A DNA stretch of 21,192 bases from a virus: positions 1 through 21,192 of IMG/VR virus record IMGVR_UViG_3300017752_000212. One strand, written 5' to 3'. Positions within the stretch are counted from its first letter, which is position 1. Every line of letters begins with the position of its first letter. Made by a program: the position numbers and the translations under genes. Shown here one piece after another: positions 1-6,515 of this stretch. The notes under the pieces are model-generated. The model saw only the letters and a list, made by a program, of their open reading frames with translations. It was not told the DNA's origin and did not search any database.

Positions 1-36
1 GTCTTGTATGTTTGTCTTTAATTCTGTGTAGTTCAT
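1..36 (-). CDS. 5' end of a phage structural gene, cut by the left edge
   Basis: Twelve codons are visible (MNYTELKTNIQD), starting from an ATG that overlaps the TGA stop of the upstream gene as ATGA. That is the same coupling used elsewhere in this minus-strand operon. The N-terminus resembles a common beginning of phage virion proteins in cyanophage-like and marine phages (MNYTEL..xIQD), but twelve residues cannot settle a function. The gene continues beyond position 1. Confidence 0.6.
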   Translation of the reverse strand, partial: MNYTELKTNIQD

Positions 37-392
37 GTAATAGTTACCGTAACTTGTCCAACCTCACCCGTAGCTACTAGGGCGTTGGATGCTAATGAAT
101 CTGAAGGGCCGCCTACTGGATTGTATCCCCACTGAATACCACGTGCGCTAACCTTAGCGCCTACCCCAAGACTTCTATCAGGGCGCGCGTCTCGCAACGC
201 TTGTGGGTCATATACAGGAAACTCCCCTAATTTGTTTTGTGGGTGATCTGCATCCCAATACTCAGGACATGCCTTTATCCCTGTCTTAACTCCTTTACGG
301 TATACATCCTTTAACTCACTGAGTTTTGTTCTCTTCCCAGATAGGTCACAGAACCCGAATGCCTTCTTACCAGCGGCGAACTTAGTCCCCAT
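33..392 (-). CDS. conserved phage protein with a degenerate zinc-ribbon-like motif (119 aa)
   Basis: A 119-aa protein without signal peptide or membrane segment. Residues 13-19 read FGFCDLSGKR and residues about 42-51 read CPEYWDADHP, followed by a Pro/Asp/Arg-rich stretch and a beta-type C-terminus. From memory, related phage proteins have a CxxC...CxxCWDxxHPQ pattern that looks like a zinc ribbon. Here only the first Cys of each pair is seen. The ATG overlaps the TAA of the upstream adaptor-like gene (TAATG at 390-394), so translation is probably coupled. The position next to a head-tail adaptor candidate suggests a virion or head-completion role, which is inference. No specific function is recognised. 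Confidence 0.8.
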   Translation of the reverse strand: MGTKFAAGKKAFGFCDLSGKRTKLSELKDVYRKGVKTGIKACPEYWDADHPQNKLGEFPVYDPQALRDARPDRSLGVGAKVSARGIQWGYNPVGGPSDSLASNALVATGEVGQVTVTIT

Positions 393-1078
393 TACATATA
401 TCCTATGCGAGGTACAAACCTAACTGGAGCCTTCTCCCTATCTTCCTGCGCCGCTAAATCAAACTGCTCTTCGTACATAGATTTTAACATGCTTACGCGA
501 TCTGTGAGTTCGGGTACCTTCATAGCGATATAGTACGCTAACCCTGCTACTAGGCAAGGGAGGAAACGGAAGTTCATGTCCGCAGTCTCTACACCTGCGC
601 CCGCGTCTTGTACTCTACGTAGGCGGTAGTAGTTTATCTTGTATCCTGCCTTATCTGGTACAGGCCACACGTTGATCTTGGGAGCGTCTCTTAGACGTTC
701 AATAAATATTTGTATTGGTCTACCTTGTGTCAACTTGTTTGGGATAGTGGCATAAGTACTAACACTAATACGGGACAGGTTAAGGTCAGACTGAGTAGAT
801 ACGCTACCTGCATCCGTTCGTAGTTGATGCTCTAGTAGGTCAATGGTATCGGCGGGGAGTGTGTACTGCGTCTGCCCCTTCACTAGGTCAATGCTACCTT
901 CCTCGATAGTCCACATGTTGATGCCACGGTTCTGCCACTCGATAGTCATTAAGTTCATAGAGCGACGAGCAGTGCGCAGGTCATAGCCAGAACGCATCTC
1001 ACGTCCAGCTCTCTCCCACGCCTCTTCAGCAATCTCGGTGAAATCCATGTCGAATGCTGTAGTATTTGATGTAGCCAT
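392..1078 (-). CDS. head-tail adaptor / tail-tube-like connector candidate (228 aa)
   Basis: The protein begins MATSNTTAFDMDFTEIAEEAWERAG and continues with a helical N-terminal part rich in Arg and Met (RTARRSMNLMTIEWQNRGINMWTIEE is spread over residues 38-63), then beta-type sequence and a C-terminal helical half. This arrangement, a short helical bundle then 'Q.YTLPAD' and 'YYRLRR', is typical of phage connector-ring or T7 gp11-like tail-tube/adaptor proteins of marine phages. The assignment rests on pattern recognition and neighbourhood. The chosen ATG at 1078 overlaps the upstream TAA as TAATG and has GGAGA about 6 nt upstream. An in-frame ATG 12 nt further upstream (1090) is the alternative, but it lies over the ribosome site. 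Confidence 0.7.
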   Translation of the reverse strand: MATSNTTAFDMDFTEIAEEAWERAGREMRSGYDLRTARRSMNLMTIEWQNRGINMWTIEEGSIDLVKGQTQYTLPADTIDLLEHQLRTDAGSVSTQSDLNLSRISVSTYATIPNKLTQGRPIQIFIERLRDAPKINVWPVPDKAGYKINYYRLRRVQDAGAGVETADMNFRFLPCLVAGLAYYIAMKVPELTDRVSMLKSMYEEQFDLAAQEDREKAPVRFVPRIGYM

Positions 1079-1260
1079 TATTTTCTCCATCCTGACTTAG
1101 CTTTTTCTTTAGCTTTCTTAGATAGATCGCCGTAATGGAACAATCTTACACTACTTTTACTATGATTTTTACCTGAGTGAAGAGTTCCGTCAGCCATTTT
1201 ATGTAGGCCACCCTTATGCTCTTTACCGTCTTTTTTGTAGTGCTTAACATTCATGCCCAT
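1078..1260 (-). CDS. small Lys/His-rich basic phage protein (60 aa)
   Basis: A 60-aa, strongly basic protein (MGMNVKHYKKDGKEHKGG...) with many Lys and His residues and no hydrophobic segment. The motif KMADGTLHSGKNHSKSS followed by a Leu-Phe-His-Tyr segment is of a type seen in accessory genes of marine phages and large DNA viruses; it has no known activity. The start at 1260 has a good GGAGG ribosome site 8 nt upstream. The next ATG two codons in is possible. It is one of a run of basic small genes (1078-3279) and overlaps the downstream adaptor gene by TAATG. A virion nucleic-acid-binding role is possible from charge alone. Confidence 0.75.
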   Translation of the reverse strand: MGMNVKHYKKDGKEHKGGLHKMADGTLHSGKNHSKSSVRLFHYGDLSKKAKEKAKSGWRK

Positions 1261-1262
1261 AT

Positions 1263-1562
1263 CTACTTCCTCCGTTTGGCGGCGGACACTCTACGTGGCT
1301 TACCCGCTGGTTGCCCTAGGCGATTCTTCTCGGCTATCTTACTCTTCTTCTCCGCACTAGACATCTCACCTGAGGTCTTTGGAGTCTTAGATGTCACACG
1401 CTTAGAAGGACGGCAGTAAGGGGTTCCCCTACCATCGCCTTTCTTTCTACCACAAGCCTTGCCGGTCTTAACGTCTTTCCAATCTTCCTTGAACCAACGC
1501 TTTAGAGACGCACCCTTCTCGGTTTTACGTACTCCACCGCCAGACTTATAGTACCTACGCAT
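1263..1562 (-). CDS. DUF5872-like basic protein, MRRYYK N-terminus (99 aa)
   Basis: The core, residues about 22-64, reads LKRWFKEDWKDVKTGKACGRKK...YCRPSKRVTSKTPKTSGEM. It matches what I know of DUF5872: tryptophan pair, 'CGR', then 'YCRPSKRV..KTPKT..E'. That family occurs in phages and in large eukaryotic DNA viruses, with unknown function. The C-terminus is a Lys/Arg tail. The first residues, MRRYYKSGGG, are shared with two neighbouring genes (1562-1738 and 2971-3279), which suggests a common N-terminal tag. The ATG overlaps the preceding stop as TAATG (1560-1564). The two cysteines and high charge fit a DNA- or RNA-binding or virion protein, but this is not shown. Confidence 0.8.
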   Translation of the reverse strand: MRRYYKSGGGVRKTEKGASLKRWFKEDWKDVKTGKACGRKKGDGRGTPYCRPSKRVTSKTPKTSGEMSSAEKKSKIAEKNRLGQPAGKPRRVSAAKRRK

Positions 1563-1738
1563 TACTTACCCGCCTTCTTCTTTCGGCATTTAGCAATAGC
1601 CCCAGACGCGTACGCAGAAGGGAAGACCTTATAGCTGGCCTTCACCTTCTTATAGCACGAATCCTTTACGGTGCCGCCTTTAGCAAACTTCTTGCCCTTA
1701 GGGCAGCCGCAAGAGCTTGTTTTATAGTAGCTACGCAT
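1562..1738 (-). CDS. small Cys-rich basic protein with YKVFPSAYASGAIAKCRKK motif (58 aa)
   Basis: A 58-aa gene between two overlapping neighbours. It begins MRSYYKTSSCGCPKGKK and ends with CYKKVKASYKVFPSAYASG then AIAKCRKKKAGK. The 'CY.KVK..YKVFPSAYASGA..KCRK' signature is recurrent in phage and giant-virus small proteins of unknown function. Four cysteines (CGC near residue 10, then C27 and C50 approximately) could coordinate a metal. Both ends use TAATG overlaps: its ATG at 1736-1738 with the upstream stop, and its TAA at 1562-1564 with the next ATG. This strongly supports it as a real, coupled gene despite its size. Confidence 0.8.
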   Translation of the reverse strand: MRSYYKTSSCGCPKGKKFAKGGTVKDSCYKKVKASYKVFPSAYASGAIAKCRKKKAGK

Positions 1739-2136
1739 TAGCGCATCTTACATACTTTGCCGCCACGTGCCATACCGTAACCGCGAACCTTACCACCAGC
1801 CATCTTGTTCTTAGCCGCACGTTGGCCTCGCTTAGGCTTATCAACCTTACCACCAGCCATCATCTTCTTGGCCTTAGCCTTGTCGTTAGCTTTCTTGGCC
1901 TTAGAGTCTTCACCAGCAGGCATTCTATTGTACGTACCGAACTTTTTGTCTAGTGCGTCTTGTCGAGCCTTATCTGACGCATTAGGGAGGTTGCCCATAG
2001 TGGATTTCTTCGCCTTGGCGTCGTATGCTTTCTTTTGAGCGGGCGTTAGCTTCTTATAGTCCGCTTCTTTCATTGGTTTAAATTTGTCCACAGGACTCTC
2101 CATCTGTTTGGCCATTTGCGACCGTGATATAGTCAT
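1738..2136 (-). CDS. Lys/Ala-rich basic protein with MISRSQ-type start and CKMR end (132 aa)
   Basis: A 132-aa protein of low complexity, rich in Lys and Ala (for example KKANDKAKAKK near residue 80). Its C-terminal half carries repeated (M)MAGGKV units and it ends VCKMR. The upstream neighbour ends SCKMR and also has a MMAGG unit, so the two share C-terminal features. The N-terminus, MTISRSQMAKQ, resembles that of the major capsid protein in this window (MAISRSQLLKE). I place the start at the ATG at 2136, which overlaps the previous stop as TAATG. A longer reading from a TTG at 2151 would overlap the upstream gene by 16 nt. Function unknown; a virion or DNA-condensing role is conceivable from composition only. 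Confidence 0.75.
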   Translation of the reverse strand: MTISRSQMAKQMESPVDKFKPMKEADYKKLTPAQKKAYDAKAKKSTMGNLPNASDKARQDALDKKFGTYNRMPAGEDSKAKKANDKAKAKKMMAGGKVDKPKRGQRAAKNKMAGGKVRGYGMARGGKVCKMR

Positions 2137-2969
2137 TAACGCATCTTGCAAGATTTGCTGCGTGCAGCGATGCCATTGCCTCGTACAGTCTTGCCTTTGC
2201 TGTACTTCTTAGCCATACCACCAGCCATCATCTTGCGAGTCTTACCAGTCTTCTTATTCATGTAGTCTCGTAAGCTCTCGCCCGGCTTCAGGTCTTCTTT
2301 ATATACTGCCGCCATCTTCTTGCCGTTCTGACTGTAGTACAAAGAACCAGCTTTCTTAGCCTGTGCGATAGTCTTATATTGATTCCAATCGCCACCTTTG
2401 TTAGCTGTTTTAGCAGAGCTACTGGCAGCGCTACCTGTACTTGCTGACTTAGAAGAACCAGCTTGTTTCGCGCGTGCGTCTGCGGCGCGCTTTGCTGATT
2501 TAGCCGTCTGCTGCTTGGCATAATCGCTCTGAGCTTTCGTAGGAGCGCCTTGTGGGTTTGGCCCTGCTTGCTTCTTACGTACGCCTGAGCCACCCATATC
2601 AGCCATAGTGCGCTGGCGCTTGACCGCAGTTGTAGGGGATTTTTTATCCTCTGACTTGTCCGCCGTAGGTATTGCCATTGGGGCTACTGTTGCAGCGGTT
2701 AAGCCACGTAGACGTCCACTACGAACGTTCTTTGCGCGCTGCTCGGCGGTAGCCATCTTGCCGGTACCTTTCTGCTTTAGTCCGTAGCCGCGACCACGAT
2801 TCATAGTAGAAGTACCTTTTACAGTTTCTAAGCCTTTCTTAGAGCCTAGTCTAGACGATACGCCTTTTTCAGCAGCTTGCGCTTTCTTTACTGCTGCCTT
2901 ACCATATTTTTTGATTGCCTTTGATACGCCCATTCGGCCTATCGCGGCTAAAATTGCGGGAATTGCCAT
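2136..2969 (-). CDS. Lys/Ala/Ser-rich low-complexity phage protein (277 aa)
   Basis: The N-terminus (MAIPAILAAIGRMGVSKAIKKYGKAA) is an amphipathic or weakly hydrophobic helix. It is followed by a long disordered Lys/Arg/Ala/Ser/Gly-rich middle, a short ordered segment with WNQYKTIAQAKKAGSLYYSQ at about 195-214 then MAAVYKEDLKPGESLRDYMN, and a basic tail with MMAGG, KGKTVRGNGIAAR and the final CKMR. The ordered piece recalls the short lysine-rich modules of marine phage virion proteins. A GGAGA ribosome site lies within the end of the upstream gene. No catalytic motif is visible. The hydrophobic start and basic tail would suit a protein that meets both membrane and DNA, such as an ejected internal protein, but that is speculation. 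Confidence 0.75.
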   Translation of the reverse strand: MAIPAILAAIGRMGVSKAIKKYGKAAVKKAQAAEKGVSSRLGSKKGLETVKGTSTMNRGRGYGLKQKGTGKMATAEQRAKNVRSGRLRGLTAATVAPMAIPTADKSEDKKSPTTAVKRQRTMADMGGSGVRKKQAGPNPQGAPTKAQSDYAKQQTAKSAKRAADARAKQAGSSKSASTGSAASSSAKTANKGGDWNQYKTIAQAKKAGSLYYSQNGKKMAAVYKEDLKPGESLRDYMNKKTGKTRKMMAGGMAKKYSKGKTVRGNGIAARSKSCKMR

Positions 2970-2970
2970 T

Positions 2971-3279
2971 TTAACATCTCCAGCGCTTACGCGCTTGTCT
3001 TAATCTTGAGTTAGGGTCTTTCGCTGCTTTTGGAAACTTCTTCATCTGCCCTGCGGAACGTGCGCAGTAAGACTTACGTCTAGATGCGCGTTTTCCTGTA
3101 GGCTTGTCTTCCGTCACAGCCGTTTTTAATTTACTGCCGGGGTTATTCTTTCGGTATTTAGCTACACCTTTAGCGGTCATACCCGCACCGGACTTAGTAG
3201 GACGTTTGTCGCCGCTCTTCTGGCTCATCCCCTTCATACCGGTGCCGACCATCTCACCTTTTTTATAGTACCTTCTCAT
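2971..3279 (-). CDS. DUF6321-like basic protein, MRRYYK N-terminus (102 aa)
   Basis: From about residue 28 the sequence reads KSGAGMTAKGVAKYRKNNPG, then SKLKTAVTEDKPTGKRASRRKSYCARSAGQM and KDPNSRLRQARKRWRC. This is the pattern I know as DUF6321: G.GLTAKG..KY....G..LK.AV, then K....RRKS(F/Y)CAR, ending in a (K/R)W(K/R)C. The family is found in phages and large viruses and has no established function. The N-terminus, MRRYYKKGEMVG, again carries the MR(R/S)YYK tag of the genes at 1263 and 1562. It overlaps the preceding gene by ATGA (3276-3279). The two conserved Cys and the very basic composition suggest nucleic acid binding, as inference. Confidence 0.8.
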   Translation of the reverse strand: MRRYYKKGEMVGTGMKGMSQKSGDKRPTKSGAGMTAKGVAKYRKNNPGSKLKTAVTEDKPTGKRASRRKSYCARSAGQMKKFPKAAKDPNSRLRQARKRWRC

Positions 3280-3566
3280 GAGGTAAAAAACGTCATAGCA
3301 GTAATGTTGGCCTTAGAATGTACGTATACATCATTCTCAAACCGTATGCCATTGCCCGGAATGTTTACTGAGTGCGTATCCGTGGGGGTGAACGTAATAT
3401 CCAACAGAGTAGGCCCGCCTTGGCCGTCCTTCAGAGTAATCCTAGGGTTACCGCTACCGGCAGACTTAACCTGTAGTTGTCGCAACCTCGCGGGCCTAGC
3501 GCCGGCAGGATCTATGGAACCAACGGCCTGTCTCCTTGTGGCTTTTACATCTACTTTCTGAGTCAT
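3276..3566 (-). CDS. beta-rich small virion-type protein, paralogue A (96 aa)
   Basis: A 96-aa protein with alternating polar and hydrophobic residues typical of a beta sandwich. The conserved part, from PARLRQ to the end, is about 60% identical by eye (about 43 of 72 positions) to the next gene upstream (3576-3857). It includes SGNPR.TL.DG.GG.TLLDI, DTHSVNIP..GIRF and YV. The AGGAGAG ribosome site is 6 nt before the ATG. The two genes are therefore a tandem duplication that has diverged. Small beta proteins of this kind near capsid genes are often decoration or tail-associated proteins; here that is only inference from location and fold type. Confidence 0.8.
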   Translation of the reverse strand: MTQKVDVKATRRQAVGSIDPAGARPARLRQLQVKSAGSGNPRITLKDGQGGPTLLDITFTPTDTHSVNIPGNGIRFENDVYVHSKANITAMTFFTS

Positions 3567-3575
3567 ACCACTCTC

Positions 3576-3857
3576 CTAAGATAGAAATAAAGTCACTGCT
3601 TCGAGGGCAGTAAACGTAGATACATAGATGGAGTCCGTAAACCGAATACCGTCCGCAGGGATGTTTACCGAGTGAGTATCACTAGTAGTAAAATCTATGT
3701 CTAATAGAGTGGCGCCGCCATTACCATCAGTTAAGGTAAGTCTTGGGTTGCCACTACTAGAGGTAAACACCTCAACCTGCCGAAGGCGTGCGGGGCCAGC
3801 AAAAGTTAAGACCCCGGTACTGTTTTTGCGGATAGCAAATACATCTGAGCTAGACAT
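3576..3857 (-). CDS. beta-rich small virion-type protein, paralogue B (93 aa)
   Basis: This is the partner of the 3276-3566 gene. It shares PARLRQ, SGNPRLTLTDGNGGATLLDI, SDTHSVNIPADGIRF and a final aromatic-Phe-Ser tail, while the first 24 residues differ (MSSSDVFAIRKNSTGVLTFAG). A strong AAGGAG ribosome site lies 8 nt upstream of the ATG. No signal peptide, membrane segment or Cys. The duplication implies either two structural positions, such as different symmetry sites, or relaxed dosage. Without a search I cannot name a family. Confidence 0.8.
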   Translation of the reverse strand: MSSSDVFAIRKNSTGVLTFAGPARLRQVEVFTSSSGNPRLTLTDGNGGATLLDIDFTTSDTHSVNIPADGIRFTDSIYVSTFTALEAVTLFLS

Positions 3858-3867
3858 ACTCTACTCC

Positions 3868-4332
3868 TTATGTGTTAGAGTTATCTGCGCCTTCAGCCTG
3901 CAAGTACTCAACAACTAACGTACCAATACCTGTACCAGTGTTAGTGTTAGTAACAACAAGACGTACATCAGAAGTACCTACGTTGAGCCAAGATTTGTTC
4001 CGAGGAACAGAAGTACCGGGCGAGACTTCCATTAGGCCAATAGTACCGCCAGCTTGGTTAGTAGGAGAGAAAGTATCGCCCGCAGCAGTGTCGCCAATAC
4101 CAAAAGTAGAAGCAGCGCCGTTCCAAACTGTAGTGCGGAACACATACATTCTGGTGATTAGAGAGTTAGCAGGAATAACGATGTCAGTGGTATAAGTAGT
4201 AGCAGTCTGCTTAATTACTCCAGTCTGTATTAGACTAGTTGAACCTACGTTACGCAGTTCACCGACAGTAGTGCCAGTAGTGTTTTGGATTGTTCCGGCC
4301 TTGATTGGGCCTGAAAATGTAGTTTGTCCCAT
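3868..4332 (-). CDS. beta-rich virion-type protein, first gene after the capsid terminator (154 aa)
   Basis: The protein begins MGQTTFSGPIKAGTIQNTTG, and is Thr/Gly/Val-rich and beta-type throughout ('TTYTTDIVIPANSLITRMYVF', 'TLVVEYLQAEGADNS'). N-termini of the form TTFSGP(I/V)K.GTIQ.T are familiar from structural proteins of marine phages located next to the capsid gene. I prefer the ATG at 4332; a GTG in frame at 4344 would add four residues, and neither has a strong ribosome site (GAGAA 6-7 nt before the ATG). It is the first gene downstream of the 4457-4480 terminator and of a promoter candidate at 4423-4452, so it may be expressed separately from the capsid gene. Confidence 0.75.
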   Translation of the reverse strand: MGQTTFSGPIKAGTIQNTTGTTVGELRNVGSTSLIQTGVIKQTATTYTTDIVIPANSLITRMYVFRTTVWNGAASTFGIGDTAAGDTFSPTNQAGGTIGLMEVSPGTSVPRNKSWLNVGTSDVRLVVTNTNTGTGIGTLVVEYLQAEGADNSNT

Positions 4333-4422
4333 AATAGTTCTCACATGTGAGTTATGGCATATCTGTCTACATGTCGTCAGTCGGGTCTGTCAGATACGCC
4401 GAAAATTTTTTCCCGAGCTACC

Positions 4423-4452
4423 AACATACCACAACGCGTTACTTTACGTCAA
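4423..4452 (-). promoter_or_regulatory. sigma70-like promoter candidate for the connector/accessory genes
   Basis: On the minus strand TTGACG (4452-4447) is followed after 18 nt by TATGTT (4428-4423). The -35 box matches 5 of 6 and the -10 box 4 of 6 consensus bases. It lies directly after the capsid terminator and about 90 nt before the next gene, where a promoter would be needed if the terminator is efficient. Confidence 0.45.
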
Positions 4453-4456
4453 CCAT

Positions 4457-4480
4457 AAAAAAGGGGGCCGAAGCCCCCTA
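4457..4480 (-). terminator. Rho-independent terminator after the major capsid gene
   Basis: On the minus strand AGGGGGC-TTCG-GCCCCCT forms a 7-bp GC-rich stem with a very stable TTCG tetraloop, followed by six T. It lies about 20 nt after the stop of the capsid gene (4502). This is a textbook intrinsic terminator. It could set a higher transcript level for head genes than for those downstream. Confidence 0.9.
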
Positions 4481-4501
4481 GTACAACTTATTACTACGCG
4501 A

Positions 4502-5407
4502 TTAAGCGCCCGGAGATCCGAAGATGCCCAGTGGATCACTTACGCCGAATGAATAGCGCTCACGAGCCTTGTAACGGCTGTTGCCAGTGTCGAAATCACC
4601 GTCCATAGAAGTAGCCATTGGGCTACGAACGAAGTGCTTCAGACCGTTAGGTACGTCAGTAGTTAAGAACCAGTTGTCTGTGTCAGTCAAGTAGTTATTA
4701 ACAGTGTAACCCTGTGGCACAACACCGTTGCTCTTAATGGCGTTGATGTCGTTGTCAGCAGTGCCTACACGACCTTCAGTTTCCAACAAACGGGTAGCAA
4801 CGAATTGCAGGTTTGGTGGAATGATCAGCTTCTTAGGCTTAGCAGCGATAAGAAGACCACGCTCGTCAGTCCAGCCAGCGATCTGAATAACAGCAGCTTC
4901 CAAAGAAGTTTCGTTAAGATCAGCAGCAACGGTTGGAGTATTAGAGTTTTCACCACCGCCAACCAGCGGGTGATCAGTAGCACAAAGCACTTTACCGTCG
5001 CCGTAGGTAGTACCAGCAAAAGCGTTGTTCAGAATATCTGCGCCTTTAACCTGCTTGGTGTAAGCCATCGCACGAGCAAGAGCTTTAGTATAACGAGCAG
5101 ACAGTGAGTCATACAGGTTATCTTCTACTGCTTCTTCAGTGATAGCGAAACCCATAGCGATGGTTTCGTGAGTGTAACGAGCAGTGAACGCTTCTTGTGC
5201 GTTATCATACTCGATTGCTGCACCTTCCTGCTTAGTTGGGGCAGAGCCAAAACCAGACAGTTTAGTTTCTTCTTCAAAAGAACGATCAGAGGTTTCAGTC
5301 TCGAAAATCTCTTTGTGCTCTTCACCATATTTTGCGTACTCTAGACCGAACAGTGCGTTCAGGCCGGGTAGCAATTCTTTCAGTAATTGACTTCTTGAAA
5401 TAGCCAT
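4502..5407 (-). CDS. major capsid protein, Mu gpT-like (301 aa)
   Basis: The 301-aa protein begins MAISRSQLLKELLPGLNALF and continues with EYAKYGEEHKEIFETETSDRSFEEE. It then shows an extended-loop segment ('GFGSAPTKQEGAAIEYDNAQEAFTARY', 'ETIAMGFAITEEAVEDNLYDSL') and a helical and beta core with 'CATDHPLVGG', 'KKLIIPPNLQFVATRLL' and 'NWFLTTDVPNGLKHFVR'. This layout is that of the Mu gpT-like HK97-fold major head subunit. The length is typical. GGGAG lies about 9 nt upstream of the ATG. It is followed by a strong terminator and preceded by the decoration-like and scaffold genes, the usual order. Confidence 0.9.
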   Translation of the reverse strand: MAISRSQLLKELLPGLNALFGLEYAKYGEEHKEIFETETSDRSFEEETKLSGFGSAPTKQEGAAIEYDNAQEAFTARYTHETIAMGFAITEEAVEDNLYDSLSARYTKALARAMAYTKQVKGADILNNAFAGTTYGDGKVLCATDHPLVGGGENSNTPTVAADLNETSLEAAVIQIAGWTDERGLLIAAKPKKLIIPPNLQFVATRLLETEGRVGTADNDINAIKSNGVVPQGYTVNNYLTDTDNWFLTTDVPNGLKHFVRSPMATSMDGDFDTGNSRYKARERYSFGVSDPLGIFGSPGA

Positions 5408-5421
5408 TAGTTATTTCTCCC

Positions 5422-6039
5422 TTATGCTGTCGCGTTGCCGGTTCCGAACTGGTGGAACGCAGAGTTAAATTTAACGAGGACATCAGTCTTCGCATCGCCA
5501 ATGGCAGAAGTACCACGAGTGCTGAAGCCAACAATCTTCAAGCCTTTGTCTGCACTATCAGCAGCCGCGCCAAGAGCCATGTTCGACTTACCAGTGGCAG
5601 TATTAACACTGGAAGTAGCGCCTTGAGCAACGATTACGATATTCTGACCAAGAGTGGCTTGGGCGAGAGGGCCGTTAGCCTGAGCTTGGAAAGTAACACC
5701 CGGATCAGTAACAACATACGCAGTAGCGTTAAGAGTGCCTGAAGGGTAGTACTGAGAGAAGATCAACTGACCTTCAGCGTTGATGTATTCACAACCAACA
5801 AAAACACCCAGAGCGCCATTACCAGCAGTGGCACCGAAGTTGTTAGTGTCACCAGCAGCGGAGCCGGTTTTTAGTGATAGTTCAACGTAACCATCTTTTA
5901 GAATTACGATAGAGCCGTAGCCAACGTTCTGGGCTTTACCAGCAGGATCGAATAAAAAAGCATCACGGGCGCCCGCGTAGGGAGTCCCATCAGCTTTACG
6001 TACGGGAACTAGCCCGTATGGAGTAGCTGTAGTAGCCAT
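5422..6039 (-). CDS. capsid decoration-like structural protein (205 aa)
   Basis: A 205-aa Ala/Gly/Thr-rich, beta-type protein starting MATTATPYGLVPVRKADGTPY. It has repeated hydrophobic strands ('AYVVTDPGVTFQAQANG', 'LGQNIVIVAQG', 'KGLKIVGFS', 'DVLVKFN') and no Cys except one near the middle. The 'YGL.PVR..DG.PY.GA' opening is characteristic of a family of phage structural proteins coded just upstream of Mu gpT-like capsid genes. A role as head decoration or capsid-stabilising protein is inferred from position and composition. AAGG lies about 9-10 nt before the start. Confidence 0.7.
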   Translation of the reverse strand: MATTATPYGLVPVRKADGTPYAGARDAFLFDPAGKAQNVGYGSIVILKDGYVELSLKTGSAAGDTNNFGATAGNGALGVFVGCEYINAEGQLIFSQYYPSGTLNATAYVVTDPGVTFQAQANGPLAQATLGQNIVIVAQGATSSVNTATGKSNMALGAAADSADKGLKIVGFSTRGTSAIGDAKTDVLVKFNSAFHQFGTGNATA

Positions 6040-6065
6040 TATTATATACCTTATAAAGTTTTAGT

Positions 6066-6515
6066 TTAGCTACCTTTACCAAAGGTAACTTTCGATTTCC
6101 TATCATTGAAGATAGGCATTCTCGGATCATTTTCTCGCATCAGGTTATTGTCCACAGACTGAATCTGAGCCGATGACTGCTGTCTATAGTAGTCATTTCG
6201 CTCGTCAACCATTTCTTGTGCCGCCTTACAAAGGATCAGTCCCCCGATTACCACGTTGTCTTTGAACCTTTCGTTTTCAATAGCGACAAGTGTTATCTCT
6301 GGGTGATCTGTAGCCTTTACTGGCTCCCAACCTTCACGAATCTTAGATGAGACGTTTGTAGCGTCCGTAGTACCTTGAGAGCTAACTCGAATCCAACGGA
6401 ATTTATATCCATCTTGCGGTATCGGAGAAGGCAGAACTTCTGGTCTTTTCCACGCAGTTGGACGGATTGTTTTCTCACGAGTTGTTACTTCACGGTTAAT
6501 TCTATTCTCAGCCAT
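6066..6515 (-). CDS. conserved phage head-region protein (149 aa)
   Basis: The 149-aa soluble protein contains 'GYKFRWIRVSSQGTTDATNVSSKIREGWEPVK' and 'VVIGGLILCKAAQEMVDERNDYYRQ'. The pair 'REGWEPV' and 'IGGLILCK...ERN.YY' marks a conserved protein that sits between scaffold and capsid genes in many marine phages, without an assigned function. Its ATG overlaps the stop of the scaffold gene as TAATG (6513-6517), so it is translated with the scaffold. It has no catalytic motif that I can see, and a head-assembly role is inferred. Confidence 0.75.
   Translation of the reverse strand: MAENRINREVTTREKTIRPTAWKRPEVLPSPIPQDGYKFRWIRVSSQGTTDATNVSSKIREGWEPVKATDHPEITLVAIENERFKDNVVIGGLILCKAAQEMVDERNDYYRQQSSAQIQSVDNNLMRENDPRMPIFNDRKSKVTFGKGS

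Noticed and set aside
4376-4398. Possible decayed hairpin copy (CAGTCGGGTCTGTCAGAT) upstream of the 154-aa gene
   Set aside because: Too many differences in both arms; pairing is not preserved.
5283-5292. Half site CGATCAGAGG in the capsid gene
   Set aside because: No right arm follows, so it is not a copy of the repeat.
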